Assembly: GCF_000382185.1 (NCBI RefSeq)
Contig: NZ_KB907784.1
Span: 3,054,633 to 3,118,632, forward strand
Direction: 5' to 3'
Length of the DNA: 64,000 bases
Source of the DNA: Bordetella sp. FB-8
GTDB lineage: Bacteria; Pseudomonadota; Gammaproteobacteria; Burkholderiales; Burkholderiaceae_B
Part shown: positions 1-10,534 of the stretch, piece by piece
How positions within the stretch are numbered: position 1 is the stretch's first letter
How the letters are laid out: every line of letters begins with the position of its first letter
Translations under genes and position numbers: made by a program
Notes under the pieces: model-generated
The model's database searches: none
Seen by the model: only the letters and a program-made list of their open reading frames with translations
What the model was told of the DNA's origin: nothing

Positions 1-272
1 CCGCCGCAGTGGTAGTCGGGGGCCTCGATATTGCGGTCGACCAGGTAAGCGTAGACGAAAAGCTTCCAGACGCTGCCCAGCGGCGTTTGCAGGGTGCCGG
101 GCAGGGCCGCCTGCGCGCCGGCGCGGCTCCCGGGCGCGTCCAGCGTCCACAGGTGCGCAGCGCCGCCGCTCAGCCATGCGTAGCGCGTGGGCGTCGCCGC
201 GCGCGCCGCCGGTGCGGCGAGCGCGATCGCCAGGGCGATCGGCACTGCGCACGAGGTCCACGGTTTGCGCAT
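1..272 (-). CDS. DUF2300 (YfaQ-like) protein, N-terminal part, cut by window edge
   Basis: Reading the minus strand from the ATG at 272 gives about 90 residues before the window ends. The protein opens with a signal peptide (charged MRKPW, hydrophobic stretch, small residues ending near ARAA), so it is probably exported. Around residues 70-80 there is GSVWKLFVYAYLVD, whose S-V-W-K fits the SxxK motif of penicillin-binding/serine beta-lactamase-like folds. It starts 13 bases after the alpha-2-macroglobulin gene and is the last visible member of that operon. In E. coli the equivalent order is yfaA-yfaT-yfaS-yfaQ, which supports the DUF2300 call. The catalytic role is inferred; most of the protein lies outside the window. 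Confidence 0.72.
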   Translation of the reverse strand, partial: MRKPWTSCAVPIALAIALAAPAARAATPTRYAWLSGGAAHLWTLDAPGSRAGAQAALPGTLQTPLGSVWKLFVYAYLVDRNIEAPDYHCG

Positions 273-285
273 TGTCCGCCCCGCG

Positions 286-3200
286 CTATCGGACCGTCAG
301 CGTCGAAAGATGGTCGCTGCGGCCGCCCTCGTAGGCCTGATCCTGCGGCTGGTACATGCGGAAGTAGCGCGCGGGTGGCAGCCGGAAGGTACCGGGCAGG
401 GAGAAGCGCACGAGCTGGCGCAGCACCATGGGTTTGGCGAGCAGCGGCACGGGCTGGTGATAGCTCAGGTCGCCCATCTCATACGTCGCCGCGCGTTCGA
501 AGGGTTGCGGATCGGGCTTGTCCGAACCGGGCAATCCGGCAATGCCGACGCCCCAGCTGGTTGCCTCGACCGAGCCGCCCGGAGGCAGCGGCACTTCCAG
601 CAGGCCGTAGTGCAGCGCGGTCCGGTCCTGCGGCGTCAGCGTCACCTGATCGACATAGAGCGCGTTGCTGTCCAGCGCTTCTCCCGGCGCCACCAGATGG
701 GCGGCGAAGGTGCCGCGCGTGGCCTCCTTGTCCTGATCGGCCTTGGGAGCGATAGGGTCCAGGCGGAAGAGCGCGCGCTCGATCCTGACCGGCAGCTCGC
801 TGGCCGAGGGCGCCGCGCTGCGATAGGAAACCCAGGCCGTGAATCCCGACTGCGGGTTGCCGACGTCGACGGCCTGCGGCAGGGTTTTGCCTTGCCAGCG
901 CCAGTCGGCCGCGCCTGTCGGCGACAGCGCCATGGTCCATGTGCCGCCGCTGGACGTGGGCACCGGCGACAGCGCCGCCGTCTGCGGTTTCATGGCCGCA
1001 CGCAGCCACAGCAGCGTGAGGGAGCGATCGATGGTGGCCTGCGCAGCGCCGCTGCGGGCGAGGATGTCGCCGGCATCGAGTCCGGACGCGGCGGGGCTGC
1101 CGACCATCAGCAACAGGCTTTGCGCCAGCGGCAGTTTGCTGGCCGCCAGTCCGGCGCCGGCGCGCGCGGCCAGCTCATTGAAGCCGGCAGGCAGGACCGC
1201 GCTGGTCGAACGGGCCGTCCAGGCCGCCAGCACGATGGCGGCATCGCGCCCCAGCGCGGAATCCGGCGCGGAAAAGATCAGGCTGTCGCCGCTCGAGGCC
1301 ACATTGTCCGCCGGGACATGCACCGCATCGCCGGCCTTGGCGGCCGGCTGCCCCGCGCGCGCGAGCTGCTCGGCCACGCCGGTCAGCGGCGTGGCCACGG
1401 GCAGGCCCATCTGCTGTAGCAGCCACAGCGTCAACACCCGTTGCAGCAGGGGATCGTCCGCGCTGGCATCGCGGTAGATGTCCAGCGCGCGCTGCCAGTT
1501 CGACGTCGGCAGCGTCACGCCCAGGCTGTCGGCCGCCAGTTTGTCTGCGTAGTAGGCATAGGCCGTGAGGAAGGCGTCGCCCTTGGCGCCGCCGTCGCCC
1601 CACCAGCCGAAGGTCCCGTTAAAGCCCGCCAGCAGGGCGAGCCGCTGCCGCTGGTCGCGCAGGCGCGTCTCGATGCTTTGGACCACCTTCGAACTCGACG
1701 CCGAGGGGTCGGTCCTGAGCAGGGTTTCGTGTGCCAGCGCGAGCGGGATCAGCCGGCTGGAGGTCTGTTCGGTACAACCGTAAGGGTAGGCGATCAGATC
1801 GTCGGCCACGCGCGCGAACTGGCTGGCATCGCTGGCGACAAAACGCAGATGCACGTCATACGCGTCGGCCTGCGGGAAGCTCAGGGCGTCCGAGGCCGCA
1901 GCCAGCGGCACCAGCAATTGATGATCCTGCGGCCAGCCCATGGGCTCGAGCCGTATCGGCGTCTGCAGGCGATCCACCTGCCTGCCGCCGACGGCCAGTG
2001 CCGTGTCGACGGCACCGGCCTGCAGCGTCGCTTGGGGCAGCCGCAGATAGTTGGCGCCCGGCTTGAGCGTGACGGCCTGGTCCAGGTCCAGGCCTGCGCC
2101 CTTGGCGGTCCATCGGGCCTGCACGTCGGCGCTGTCCTGATTGAAGGCGATCAGGTCGACGGCGGGCCGGTCGCCGCTGCGAAAGTCCGTCGGACCGGAC
2201 CATTTCAAATACAGCGCCTTATCCGAACGGATGTAGGCGGTGCGCTGCCCCACCTCGCCATCGGCGGACACGGCGCGCACGGTAATGCGCCAGCGCGTCA
2301 AGGCGTCAGGCATGCGGAACTTCATCACCGCGTGGCCGTTGGCGTCGGTAAGCAGATCGGGCTGCCAGGCGGCCGTGTCGATGTCGTCGCGGCGCGGCCG
2401 CTCCAGCACCTTCACCCCGCGCTCGTTGTATTGGCCGCGCTGCGGCCCGCCCGGCGCGCCGCGCAGGGCCGAGGTCGCCAGGTCGTAGCTGACGAAGGAC
2501 AGGCTGGCCGTGGTGCGCACATTGTTGCGGCGCACGTGATAGAAGAACTCGGGCAGGTTGGGCGCGATCTCGGGCTGCAGCAGGTACACCATCTCGTCCA
2601 CCACGCTGACGGTCAGATGGGCGGGCAAGGGCTTGCCCTTGAATGTATCGTTCAGATCCAGCGTGACCATGTCGCCCGGCGCATAGACCGGTTTGTCGCT
2701 TTTCACGGTGAGGGCGATGGTCGGTTTTTCGACCACGATGCCCGCGTTCTGGAAGGCGTATATGCCGTCGTGCACGTAGAGCACGGAGAAGGTGATGTTC
2801 GGCGCGAACGGCTCCTGCACCTTGATGCGCGCCTTCCATTGCGTTGGCGCGATGCGCTGCAGCGTAAGCCAGTCTGCGCCGATCGAGAGCAGGGCGCGCG
2901 CCTCGACCTTGTCGCGCTCCAGCGTGAGCAGCGCGTCGTCCACCGGATAGGGAAAGGTGATCAGGGCCTGGGCGGTGTCGCCGACGCGATAGCGCGGCTT
3001 GTCGAATTCGATCTCGACGCTGCCGGGCAAGGCCTTCAATCCCGCGCCCGAGACCCAATGACTGGTCGCAGCCAGCAGGTTGCCGGCCTTGTCCCTGACG
3101 GACAGCATGTACGAGCCCGACTCGCTGAATTTCACGTCGAAGGCTGTCTTGCCCTTGCGCACGGCGGGTACTGTGCCGCTGGATTTGGTCTGCGACTCCA

Positions 3201-5049
3201 GGCGTATCCATTCCCAGGAGGCAGGCGGGTTGCCCGACGCGTTCGCGCCGTTGATATTGGCCGTGAGCGTGAAAGGCACCTCTTCATCCGGCGCCGAAAA
3301 GGACTTGTCCGCGGCCAGGCGGTAGGATGTCGCGCCGCGGGCGATGAGGATTTCGCGCGTGACGCGCACGCGGTACGACGCGCCGTCCTGCGCGAACACC
3401 GTCAGCGCATAGCGGCTCGGCTCCTTGGCTGCGGGCAGGTCGAGCGCGACGTTGCCCTGATCGTCGGTCCGCAGTTCCTGCTGGTCCAGCTTGATGGGAA
3501 AGAGCCCCGCGTATTGCAGCTCGCCGCCGACCATGGTGACCTTCTGCGCGCGCAGGGTGATGGAGACCTTGCCGTTCCTGACCGGCTTGCCGTCCGGATA
3601 GCGCAGCGAGATCCTGCCCGTGAGCGCCTGGCCGGTGGCATAGTCCGGCCTGTCCATCATCAGGTTCACGTCGAAGTGCGGCTTGACGTATCGGGCCACG
3701 CGGAAAGCCGCGCCATAGGTGTCGCCCAGGTAGTCGAAGCGCAGGGTATAGCCGCCGCCGGTCGCCCGCGAGGGTAGTGTAAAGCGGGTGTCTGCGCCGC
3801 TGGCTGAGGTGAAATCGACCGCCTGGCTGGCGATGGTCGAGCCGTTAGGGTCCAGCACGTCGAGTTTGAGCGTGGCGGGGGCGGCCGGCGTGGACTGCGT
3901 GGCGCTCTGGAAGGTGCGTCCGATGAATTTCACATGCACCGTGTCGCCGGGGCGGTAGAGCGGCCGGTCAGTGACGGCGTAGAGCTTGGTGTTGTAGATC
4001 TCGCTGTCGTAGTAGAAATTTTCGGAGATGAATACCCCGCCTTCGGGGTCCTTGCCGAGCACGTAGCTGCGCTGGGGCGCGATGTGGGTCAGTTCCAGTG
4101 CGCCGTCGGCGCCGGTCTTGCCGCTGCGCAGGACTCCCATCCCGTCGGTCCAGTCGATTTCGGCATCGGCCACCGGCTTGCCGGAGTCGCGTCGGGCGGT
4201 CCAGGCCAGCAGGCTGTTCGAGGCGGATTTGACCACCGCCACGGTGTTCGAGACAAAGAGCAGGGTGTGCGCGCTGTGATCGCCGATGATGGCTTCGACC
4301 AGGTACAGGCCGGGCGGGAGCCTGCCTACCGGAATCATCACCTTGCCGTCCTGCGGGCCGATGAAGCGGGTGCTGCCTTCGAGCTTCACCCCTTTGGGCG
4401 GTTTGATGGTCTTGGCGTCCCAGATGGGATAGCGGAATCGCGCGACGATGGGGTAACCCGGCAAGGGCGCGAATCGAGACGTCTGCTCGTAGCGGGGCGG
4501 CGGGTAACCGTCGGCGGGCATCTTGAATTCGGGCCTGGCCCTGGTGACCTGGCTGCGCGTTTCATAGGAAAAGACCCGTTCCCAGGCGCGCCGCGCGTCC
4601 ATTACCCAGCGGCTCCAGAGATAGGTCAGGGCGTTGGACAGCCCCTCGCCCCGGTAGTTGGGCCTGATGTCGATGCGATGCAGATTCTTCTGCGTCTTGA
4701 GAAAGGCCAGCGGATGCGGCACCTTGTAGACCACGATATCGGCGCCGCCGTAGCCGGACAGCATGTCGCGCGATTCGCCGGGGGCCTCCAGTCGCACCTG
4801 GGCCACCTGGCCGCTGCCGAAACTCGAATCGGTCAGCAGGAAAAAGGGCTGGCCAGTGACGACGACGCTGTCGAAGTTGCTGGGATCAGGCGCGGACAGC
4901 GTCGGATTGGACGCCTGGTCCTGATCGTCACCGTCCGAGGATGCGTCCTGGCCGTGCGCGGGCGTGATCGCGGCGCACAGGGCGAGCAGCAGGGCCGCGA
5001 TACGCAGCATAGGCAGACCAGCGAAATTCTTGACAGCTGTCATCATCAT
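286..5049 (-). CDS. Bacterial alpha-2-macroglobulin (YfaS-type) with thioester motif
   Basis: This 1587-residue protein has the size and layout of bacterial alpha-2-macroglobulins, thought to trap proteases in the periplasm. An N-terminal signal peptide (hydrophobic [13 protein letters not shown], then PAHGQ) lacks an obvious lipobox cysteine. Repeated macroglobulin beta-domains follow, with [14 protein letters not shown] near residue 365 and the MG-type phrase [15 protein letters not shown]. The C-terminal half carries YGCTEQ, the CxEQ thioester motif, with its cysteine at about residue 1092. The start overlaps the stop of the DUF1175 gene by four bases (ATGA), so translation is probably coupled. 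Gene context is that of E. coli yfaS rather than of yfhM, which sits beside pbpC. Target proteases are unknown. Confidence 0.9.
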   Translation of the reverse strand: MMMTAVKNFAGLPMLRIAALLLALCAAITPAHGQDASSDGDDQDQASNPTLSAPDPSNFDSVVVTGQPFFLLTDSSFGSGQVAQVRLEAPGESRDMLSGYGGADIVVYKVPHPLAFLKTQKNLHRIDIRPNYRGEGLSNALTYLWSRWVMDARRAWERVFSYETRSQVTRARPEFKMPADGYPPPRYEQTSRFAPLPGYPIVARFRYPIWDAKTIKPPKGVKLEGSTRFIGPQDGKVMIPVGRLPPGLYLVEAIIGDHSAHTLLFVSNTVAVVKSASNSLLAWTARRDSGKPVADAEIDWTDGMGVLRSGKTGADGALELTHIAPQRSYVLGKDPEGGVFISENFYYDSEIYNTKLYAVTDRPLYRPGDTVHVKFIGRTFQSATQSTPAAPATLKLDVLDPNGSTIASQAVDFTSASGADTRFTLPSRATGGGYTLRFDYLGDTYGAAFRVARYVKPHFDVNLMMDRPDYATGQALTGRISLRYPDGKPVRNGKVSITLRAQKVTMVGGELQYAGLFPIKLDQQELRTDDQGNVALDLPAAKEPSRYALTVFAQDGASYRVRVTREILIARGATSYRLAADKSFSAPDEEVPFTLTANINGANASGNPPASWEWIRLESQTKSSGTVPAVRKGKTAFDVKFSESGSYMLSVRDKAGNLLAATSHWVSGAGLKALPGSVEIEFDKPRYRVGDTAQALITFPYPVDDALLTLERDKVEARALLSIGADWLTLQRIAPTQWKARIKVQEPFAPNITFSVLYVHDGIYAFQNAGIVVEKPTIALTVKSDKPVYAPGDMVTLDLNDTFKGKPLPAHLTVSVVDEMVYLLQPEIAPNLPEFFYHVRRNNVRTTASLSFVSYDLATSALRGAPGGPQRGQYNERGVKVLERPRRDDIDTAAWQPDLLTDANGHAVMKFRMPDALTRWRITVRAVSADGEVGQRTAYIRSDKALYLKWSGPTDFRSGDRPAVDLIAFNQDSADVQARWTAKGAGLDLDQAVTLKPGANYLRLPQATLQAGAVDTALAVGGRQVDRLQTPIRLEPMGWPQDHQLLVPLAAASDALSFPQADAYDVHLRFVASDASQFARVADDLIAYPYGCTEQTSSRLIPLALAHETLLRTDPSASSSKVVQSIETRLRDQRQRLALLAGFNGTFGWWGDGGAKGDAFLTAYAYYADKLAADSLGVTLPTSNWQRALDIYRDASADDPLLQRVLTLWLLQQMGLPVATPLTGVAEQLARAGQPAAKAGDAVHVPADNVASSGDSLIFSAPDSALGRDAAIVLAAWTARSTSAVLPAGFNELAARAGAGLAASKLPLAQSLLLMVGSPAASGLDAGDILARSGAAQATIDRSLTLLWLRAAMKPQTAALSPVPTSSGGTWTMALSPTGAADWRWQGKTLPQAVDVGNPQSGFTAWVSYRSAAPSASELPVRIERALFRLDPIAPKADQDKEATRGTFAAHLVAPGEALDSNALYVDQVTLTPQDRTALHYGLLEVPLPPGGSVEATSWGVGIAGLPGSDKPDPQPFERAATYEMGDLSYHQPVPLLAKPMVLRQLVRFSLPGTFRLPPARYFRMYQPQDQAYEGGRSDHLSTLTVR

Positions 5050-5729
5050 GGCGCGAGGAAACCGAGACGAAATAGACCGATGAAATTGGGATTGCCGTCG
5101 ATCGGCCGCCAGCGTGAGTCTTTCCAGTGCATCAACTGAGAAACGGAGACCGCGCGCAGCCCGTTGTCGGTCGGGGTGGTGGTGCCGGTGTGGTAGGCGA
5201 TATAGCGGTCGAGCCAGATCATCAGGTGCTGGTCGTCGCCCTGGTCATAGAACAGCAGGTCGACAGGCAGCGCCTGGTTGATGTCGCGCGAGACGAAGCG
5301 GCTGTTGTCCTGGACCAGCGAAATGGCCGACGCATAGGGGCCGCGCGTGCCGTCGGCGCGCATCCAGCGCTGGGTCAGCGAGCGCTGGCGCGCGTCGAGC
5401 GCGATCTCCGGCGGCAGATTGCCGGCGCCGGCCAGGCCGTTGGCCTTGAGCCAGTCGACGGTATGCTCGCGCAAGGCATTGTCCGCGGCGAAACGCACCA
5501 GCCCCGCGCAGTCGCGCTGCGTCCAGCGCGGTGTCGGTCCGCGCCGTATCTGCTGGTCGACGATCAGCGTGAACCAGGCGCGAAACAGCGTCGATTGCCG
5601 TGGCGACAGGCCATCGCCGTCCCCGGCCGGCCATGGTGCCTGCAGCGCCTGCGCCGGACCGGCGCAGGCGCCCGTCAGCCCTGCCGCCAGGCTGGACGCC
5701 GCGCAAATCGAAAGAAAGCGCCGGCGCAT
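5046..5729 (-). CDS. DUF1175 (YfaT-like) exported protein
   Basis: The gene encodes 227 residues from the ATG at 5729. That start follows the upstream stop by two bases and puts a signal-like sequence first ([20 protein letters not shown], then an Ala-rich cleavage region). The mature part contains [10 protein letters not shown] and [24 protein letters not shown]. The second segment, with Cys earlier and His later, resembles the NlpC/P60-like arrangement described for DUF1175, but I cannot confirm catalysis. It always travels with the YfaS macroglobulin, so it probably serves the same periplasmic system. A longer reading from further upstream would run through the DUF2138 gene in another frame and is rejected. 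Confidence 0.8.
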   Translation of the reverse strand: MRRRFLSICAASSLAAGLTGACAGPAQALQAPWPAGDGDGLSPRQSTLFRAWFTLIVDQQIRRGPTPRWTQRDCAGLVRFAADNALREHTVDWLKANGLAGAGNLPPEIALDARQRSLTQRWMRADGTRGPYASAISLVQDNSRFVSRDINQALPVDLLFYDQGDDQHLMIWLDRYIAYHTGTTTPTDNGLRAVSVSQLMHWKDSRWRPIDGNPNFIGLFRLGFLAP

Positions 5730-5731
5730 CG

Positions 5732-7468
5732 TCACTTCCCGTTTTCGGTATGCCAGTCCACCTTCACCCAGCCGGCTCTGGACGGCAGGGGGGCATCGGG
5801 CAGGCTCAGGGTCAGGGGCGGATACCGGGCGAACGCGTGCAGCTTGGGAAAAAGGTAGGTGCGCGCGGCGTTGCGGAAGATGGGTTCCTGGTCGGGAGGC
5901 AGGGCGAGGGTGATCTCGCGCTCGGCCATGGCCGCCGCCGCGGACGGCGCGATCACGGCCACGGTGCCCGCCAGCCGGGCCGGGGCAATGGTGTCGGCCA
6001 GCGCGGGGTAGCGTTTGCCGAGCACGGCCAGCGTTTCGTTCACCAGTCGCGCATCGGGGGAGAAGATCGCATAGCGCGGCGTCAAGGCCAGCGTGACCGG
6101 GAAGTAGCGCGGCGTGGAAAGCTGCCTGGCAAAGGGCGCGTCGGCACTGACGGCCGTGCCCGCCACGGCGCTTACCGGCCGCATCCAGGACCAGACGCCG
6201 GCTGCATCGTCGTGGGTGGCCTGCACCGGCAGGCGGCTGTAGTCCTCGCGGCTGTCGGCCTTGGCTTCGTACGCGCCGATGACCTGGGCAAAGAGTTCCG
6301 CTCCCAGTGCCTGTCGAAGGGCGTCCAGTTGCTTGGGATCGCGCTGCGCCCCGGGCGAGAGCCGGGCCACGAATACCGGTGAAACCAGGGATGACTTGGC
6401 ATACCAGCAGACGGCGGCCGGGCCGGAAAAGGCCTTGCTCAATACGGGCGCGGCCTGCTTGCCTGCTGCGCCCAGCTGGGCGAGCAACTTGGTGGCGTCG
6501 GTCCAGTCCACCGGCAGGCTGGCGCAGGCCGCGGGATCGGCGGGCAGGGCATGCCACAGATCGGCGCTGTTCCAGCCCTGCGGCAGGCGGCCGGGCGCGA
6601 TCAACGCCCAGGTGCTCCACGTGCTCTGGCCACCGTTGGCCGCCGGCGCGAAATCGAAGCGCAGGGCGTCGATGCCGGTAAAGAAAGCCTGGTAGCCGAA
6701 GGAAAGATAATTGACCGAAACGACCAGCCTGTGGCCGTTGCCCACGGGCGGCACATGATCCAGGCCGTAGCTGCGCAGGGCTTGGTCCGCGTCGCCGTCC
6801 AGCATGCGCATCACGGTCTTGACGCGTGCGCGGATCGGCTCGTTGGCATTGTCCAGCAGCATGCCGGGCTCGGACATGATGACTAGCCGGTCGCCCTTGG
6901 CCGCGTAGATCAGCGTGTGATCGGTGGCCAGGTGGATGGCGTAGACAGCCGTGCCGTCGGGCAGCCTGGCGATGCGAGACAGCTGTGAGTCCGACGCGGC
7001 GACGTTGCCTATCGCCTGCGCCAGCTTGGCGATGCCGTTGCGCCGCATCGAGATCATCCAGCGGCCGAGCCGCCGGTCAGGCGAACGCCACAGCAGCACG
7101 CGCGCGGGCTCGTCGAATATCTGCCGGATGATGCTATCGCGCCAATCCAGATTGTGCTCGAAGGCGAGGCGACGCAAGGCGCCTTCGGCCGACAGTCGCG
7201 TGGGGTGCGTTTCGTAGTAGTCGACGAAGTCCTGGGTCAGCAGGGATTGCAGCAGGGGCACCTGGATGATGTCTCGCGGCAGGCGCGACAGGGCCGCGCT
7301 GTCGATGATGGCGTCGGGCCGGTCGATGTCGATGTGGACATCGTAGACCTGGGGTTTTTCAGGCGCGTGATGGAACTCGAACGGTCGCCACAGGGCCTGG
7401 ATGATGAGCAGCGATATTGCCGCTGCGACGAGGAAGGCCAGCCCCGCTACCTTGTGTGCCCGATTCAT
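5732..7468 (-). CDS. DUF2138 (YfaA-like) membrane-anchored protein
   Basis: This is a 578-residue protein whose first 30 residues form one membrane segment ([21 protein letters not shown]) after a short positive N-terminus. That predicts an inner-membrane anchor with a large periplasmic domain. The domain includes [24 protein letters not shown] and [22 protein letters not shown], with no recognised catalytic motif. It is the first gene of the visible operon DUF2138, DUF1175, macroglobulin, DUF2300, with 2-base and overlapping junctions. This is the yfaA position in E. coli. A role in controlling or positioning the macroglobulin is plausible but unproven. Confidence 0.8.
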   Translation of the reverse strand: MNRAHKVAGLAFLVAAAISLLIIQALWRPFEFHHAPEKPQVYDVHIDIDRPDAIIDSAALSRLPRDIIQVPLLQSLLTQDFVDYYETHPTRLSAEGALRRLAFEHNLDWRDSIIRQIFDEPARVLLWRSPDRRLGRWMISMRRNGIAKLAQAIGNVAASDSQLSRIARLPDGTAVYAIHLATDHTLIYAAKGDRLVIMSEPGMLLDNANEPIRARVKTVMRMLDGDADQALRSYGLDHVPPVGNGHRLVVSVNYLSFGYQAFFTGIDALRFDFAPAANGGQSTWSTWALIAPGRLPQGWNSADLWHALPADPAACASLPVDWTDATKLLAQLGAAGKQAAPVLSKAFSGPAAVCWYAKSSLVSPVFVARLSPGAQRDPKQLDALRQALGAELFAQVIGAYEAKADSREDYSRLPVQATHDDAAGVWSWMRPVSAVAGTAVSADAPFARQLSTPRYFPVTLALTPRYAIFSPDARLVNETLAVLGKRYPALADTIAPARLAGTVAVIAPSAAAAMAEREITLALPPDQEPIFRNAARTYLFPKLHAFARYPPLTLSLPDAPLPSRAGWVKVDWHTENGK

Positions 7469-7498
7469 GTGCCCGTTTCTTATGATGACGGCATGTGG

Positions 7499-7520
7499 GC
7501 GGGATGCGCGCGCATCCCGC
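7499..7520. repeat. Perfect 22-base palindrome between htpX and the DUF2138 operon
   Basis: Two 11-base arms (GCGGGATGCGC and its reverse complement) abut with no loop. The palindrome lies 20 bases past the htpX stop and about 30 bases before the DUF2138 start on the same strand. No T-run follows on either strand, so it is not a standard intrinsic terminator. It could be a transcript hairpin protecting the htpX 3' end, or an operator for the DUF2138 operon. Confidence 0.5.
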
Positions 7521-7540
7521 GATATCGGGCAAGATTATCA

Positions 7541-8434
7541 TCAGGCCGTCTTTCCTTGAAGGGCGGCGATGCGCGTCTCGATGGACGGATGCGAGGCAAA
7601 GAGGGCGATCAGGCCATTCGAGCCGGCGATGCCGGAGGACTCGAATGATTTGGGCAGTTCACCCGCCTGCAGCCCGCCCAGGCGCGACAGAGCGCGGATC
7701 ATGGGCTGGCTCGATCCGAGCAACTGCGCCGAGCCGGCGTCGGCGCGGAATTCGCGCTGGCGCGAAAACCAGGCCACGATGATCGAGGCGACCAGGCCGA
7801 ACACGATCTCGCAGACCATAACGGTGACGAAGTAGCCGATACCGGTGCCGCCGTTGTTTTCGCTGCGTTCGTTGCGCAGCACGGTGCGGTCCACCACATA
7901 GCCCACCACGCGGGCCAGGAACACCACGAAAGTATTGACCACGCCCTGGATCAGCGCGAGCGTGACCATGTCGCCGTTGGCCACGTGCGCGATCTCGTGC
8001 CCCAGCACGGCGGTGACTTCTTCCTCGTTCATGTTTTCGAGCAGTCCGGTCGATACCGCCACCAGCGCTTTGTTCTTGAAAGCGCCCGTGGCAAAGGCGT
8101 TGGGCGCGCCCTCATAGATGGCCACCTCGGGCCGGCCGATGCCGGCACGATCGGCCAGTTGATGTACGGTGCCGACCAGCCACGCCTCGGTCTGGCCGCG
8201 CGGGGCATTCGGGTCGATGACCTGCGCGCCGGTGCTCCACTTGGCCATGGGTTTGCTCATCAGGAGCGAAATCAGCGCGCCGGCAAAGCCAACCACGGCC
8301 GAAAAGGCCAGCAGCATCGGCAGGTTCAGTCCCTGCGCCGACAGAAAGCGGTCGATGCCGAGGATGCGCAGCGTGGCCGACAGTACCAGCAGCACGCCGA
8401 GGTTGGTAAGGATAAAGAGAAAGACGCGTTTCAT
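7541..8434 (-). CDS. htpX: HtpX, membrane zinc metalloprotease
   Basis: This 297-residue protein matches HtpX, the inner-membrane M48-family protease that degrades misfolded membrane proteins together with FtsH. The zinc motif HEIAH begins at about residue 146 ([16 protein letters not shown]). Two membrane segments lie at the N-terminus ([19 protein letters not shown] and a second near residue 35) and two more follow the active site. [14 protein letters not shown] carries the third zinc-ligand region. The ATG at 8434 (MKRVFLF) matches the family N-terminus; a start 18 bases upstream would add an unusual extension. It is divergent from the EamA gene across about 95 AT-rich bases that should hold both promoters. 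Confidence 0.96.
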   Translation of the reverse strand: MKRVFLFILTNLGVLLVLSATLRILGIDRFLSAQGLNLPMLLAFSAVVGFAGALISLLMSKPMAKWSTGAQVIDPNAPRGQTEAWLVGTVHQLADRAGIGRPEVAIYEGAPNAFATGAFKNKALVAVSTGLLENMNEEEVTAVLGHEIAHVANGDMVTLALIQGVVNTFVVFLARVVGYVVDRTVLRNERSENNGGTGIGYFVTVMVCEIVFGLVASIIVAWFSRQREFRADAGSAQLLGSSQPMIRALSRLGGLQAGELPKSFESSGIAGSNGLIALFASHPSIETRIAALQGKTA

Positions 8435-8528
8435 GTGCGGGTACGATTCCATCGTGGGTTCGATTGCAAGATCATATTCTTACCATAAACTGAATATAAA
8501 TCCACGAGTATAGTTTCTATATCCTTCA

Positions 8529-9413
8529 ATGCGTTTCGATCTTTCCGTCGCTCCCATGCAGGCTCTCTGGATGTTGCTGGCAAGCGCCATGTATGCGGTC
8601 ATGGGTTCATGCGTGAAGCTTGCCTCCGAACACGGGGCATCTCTGGCCGCGATCATCGTTTTCCGCGGCCTGCCGTCGGTTCTGCTGCTGCTTTTCTGGG
8701 CGCGGGCCAAGCGTCAACCCATTGTCACGCCGACTTGGCGCCTGCATGTATGGCGCAATGTGGCCGGCCTGAGTTCGATGTGGCTGGGGTTCTACAGCGT
8801 CGAGCACCTCCCGCTGGCCACGTCCGCCAGTCTGACCTACACCTCGCCGCTTTTCATCGGCTGCTGGATGCTGGGTTGGGGCGGCGCGCGGCGCGATCCG
8901 GTGCGCATCGCTGCCGTGGCGCTGGGTTTCCTGGGCGTGGTCGTGGTGCTGCACCCCAGCGTCACGCCTGACCAGTGGCAACCCGCCTTGCTCGGACTGG
9001 TCGCCGGCATGGCCACTGCCGTGGCTATGCTGCAGCTGCGAGCGCTCGGCTGCGTGGGCGAGCCGGAATGGCGCACGGTGCTGTTCTTTTCGATCGCGGT
9101 TTGCCTGAGCAGCATCGTGGGTATTCTGCTGGAAGGCTGGGGCCACCCCGACTGGGTGGCCTACGTCAGTCTGCTGTTCGGCGTAGGAGCCATTGGGCTA
9201 CTGGTGCAATTGGCGCAGACCCGGGCTTTCGGCAAGGGCGCGCCGCTGCTGACCGCCGCCTTGCAATATTCCACGATCATTTTCGCTATGGCGCTGGGGA
9301 TTTTGTTCTGGGACGACGCGCCCGACGTGCTGGCCTGGACGGGCAGTGGCCTGATCATCCTGGCCGGCCTGATCTCGGCCTGGAGTACGGCACGACAGGC
9401 CGCGCCGGCCTAA
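8529..9413 (+). CDS. EamA-family (DMT) transporter
   Basis: A 294-residue protein with about ten hydrophobic segments arranged as two EamA repeats (roughly residues 10-140 and 150-290), typical of the drug/metabolite transporter superfamily in the inner membrane. The first repeat contains AIIVFRGLPSVLLLLFW and ATSASLTYTSPLF, the second ALQYSTIIFAMALGILFW. The substrate cannot be deduced; relatives export amino acids, purines or other small metabolites. It is followed about 80 bases later by the sulfurtransferase gene on the same strand, possibly co-transcribed. Some Burkholderiales relatives are annotated as RhaT/YdcZ-like, which says nothing about substrate. Confidence 0.88.
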   Translation: MRFDLSVAPMQALWMLLASAMYAVMGSCVKLASEHGASLAAIIVFRGLPSVLLLLFWARAKRQPIVTPTWRLHVWRNVAGLSSMWLGFYSVEHLPLATSASLTYTSPLFIGCWMLGWGGARRDPVRIAAVALGFLGVVVVLHPSVTPDQWQPALLGLVAGMATAVAMLQLRALGCVGEPEWRTVLFFSIAVCLSSIVGILLEGWGHPDWVAYVSLLFGVGAIGLLVQLAQTRAFGKGAPLLTAALQYSTIIFAMALGILFWDDAPDVLAWTGSGLIILAGLISAWSTARQAAPA

Positions 9414-9493
9414 GATAGCCATATCGCCTATTCGTGCATCAAGAATGCAAAGCCATGCCGTGCCGAGCGCGGCAAATCAGGGAGAAACCATCC

Positions 9494-10357
9494 ATGACGA
9501 CCACGCTGATTACCGTTTCCGATCTAGCCGCCCGCCTGGCTGCCGGCCAAGCGAGTCAGGGAAAATTGCGGGTCTTCGATCTGCGTCACGATCTGATGGA
9601 TCATTGCGCGGGACGGCGCGCCTACGGCGAAGGCCACATTCCCGCAGCCCGCTTCCTCGACCACGAAACCGAACTCAGCGCCCCGCGCACCGGCAAGAAC
9701 GGCCGTCATCCTTTGCCTGCACCCGAACACCTGGCGGGCCTGATGGCCGCGCACGGCGTTGCGCCCGATACCCTGGTCGTGGCCTACGATGCCAGCGGCG
9801 GGCAATATGCCGCCCATCTATGGTGGATGCTGCGCTGGATCGGCCATGAAAAAGTGGCCGTCCTTGACGGCGGTTGGCCGGCCTGGGCGGCTGACGGCCA
9901 GGCCGTGCAGGGAGGGCCGGCGCAGTCCCTGGCGCCGCTGCCCGGTGTCCAGCCCGCAGCCTGCCTGGCAGACAGCGTCGATGCCGCCGGCGTGCTCGCC
10001 AACATCGACGAGCAAGTCTTCGTCGTTGTCGACGCCCGTGCGGCCAACCGCTACCGCGGCGAGGTCGAACCCATGGATCCGGTGGCCGGGCATATCCCCG
10101 GCGCGCTCAATCGGCCCAACACCCAGAATGTCGATGCCGACGGCCGCTTCAAGCCGCCCGAGCAGTTGCGCGCCGAATTCGAGGCCTTGCTCGGTGGCCG
10201 CACGCCTCAGGAAGTCGTGCACCAGTGCGGTTCGGGCATCACTGCCAGCCATAATCTGCTGGCCATGGAGATCGCAGGCCTGGCAGGCTCGCGCCTATAC
10301 CCCGGTTCGTGGAGCGAGTGGTGTTCGGATCCGGCACGCCCCGTCGCCAAAGGCTAA
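9494..10357 (+). CDS. sseA: 3-mercaptopyruvate sulfurtransferase (SseA-like, two rhodanese domains)
   Basis: This 287-residue protein contains two rhodanese-like domains. The first (about 1-140) has FDLRHDLMD and RAYGEGHIPAARFLDHE. The second (about 160-287) has VVVDARAANRYRGEVEPMDPVAGHIPGA. The active-site loop CGSGIT starts at Cys245. This CGSG form is typical of mercaptopyruvate sulfurtransferases rather than thiosulfate rhodaneses, which have CRKG. It moves sulfane sulfur from 3-mercaptopyruvate to thiol acceptors in the cytosol. The ATG at 9494 follows GGGAGAAA at good spacing. An in-frame upstream extension to 9434 lacks homology and is not used. Confidence 0.93.
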   Translation: MTTTLITVSDLAARLAAGQASQGKLRVFDLRHDLMDHCAGRRAYGEGHIPAARFLDHETELSAPRTGKNGRHPLPAPEHLAGLMAAHGVAPDTLVVAYDASGGQYAAHLWWMLRWIGHEKVAVLDGGWPAWAADGQAVQGGPAQSLAPLPGVQPAACLADSVDAAGVLANIDEQVFVVVDARAANRYRGEVEPMDPVAGHIPGALNRPNTQNVDADGRFKPPEQLRAEFEALLGGRTPQEVVHQCGSGITASHNLLAMEIAGLAGSRLYPGSWSEWCSDPARPVAKG

Positions 10358-10441
10358 AACAGCCACTTAGCGGGTAGCCGTTTAAAAGGGGCCCGCAAAA
10401 ACACCGCATCAGGCCGCTACAAGCCGAGGACCCCAGAGCAA

Positions 10442-10476
10442 TCCGATGCCCAACCGCGCGAGCAGCGAGCATCGGA
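10442..10476. other. Inverted repeat between sseA and the Rieske oxygenase gene
   Basis: Eight-base arms TCCGATGC and GCATCGGA enclose a 19-base loop in the 177-base gap between two convergent genes. No T-run follows on either strand. It may help end transcription from both sides, but could be a chance hairpin. Nothing else was recognised in this gap. Confidence 0.25.
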
Positions 10477-10534
10477 ATTGTGCAAGGCAGCCTCGGCGCT
10501 TTAAGAACTCAGGTGAGGCAACTGGGAAGCTCAG

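Noticed and set aside
1441..3777. Long plus-strand open frame (778 codons) opposite the macroglobulin gene
   Set aside because: Antisense shadow in high-GC coding DNA; sequence is low in hydrophobic order, rich in Arg/Gly/His and lacks any domain.
3934..5139. Plus-strand open frame (401 codons) opposite the macroglobulin N-terminus
   Set aside because: Mirror of the real gene; no ribosome-binding site or recognisable motif.
5730..6620. Upstream extension of the DUF1175 frame
   Set aside because: Runs through the DUF2138 gene out of frame; the signal peptide and 2-base junction support the start at 5729.
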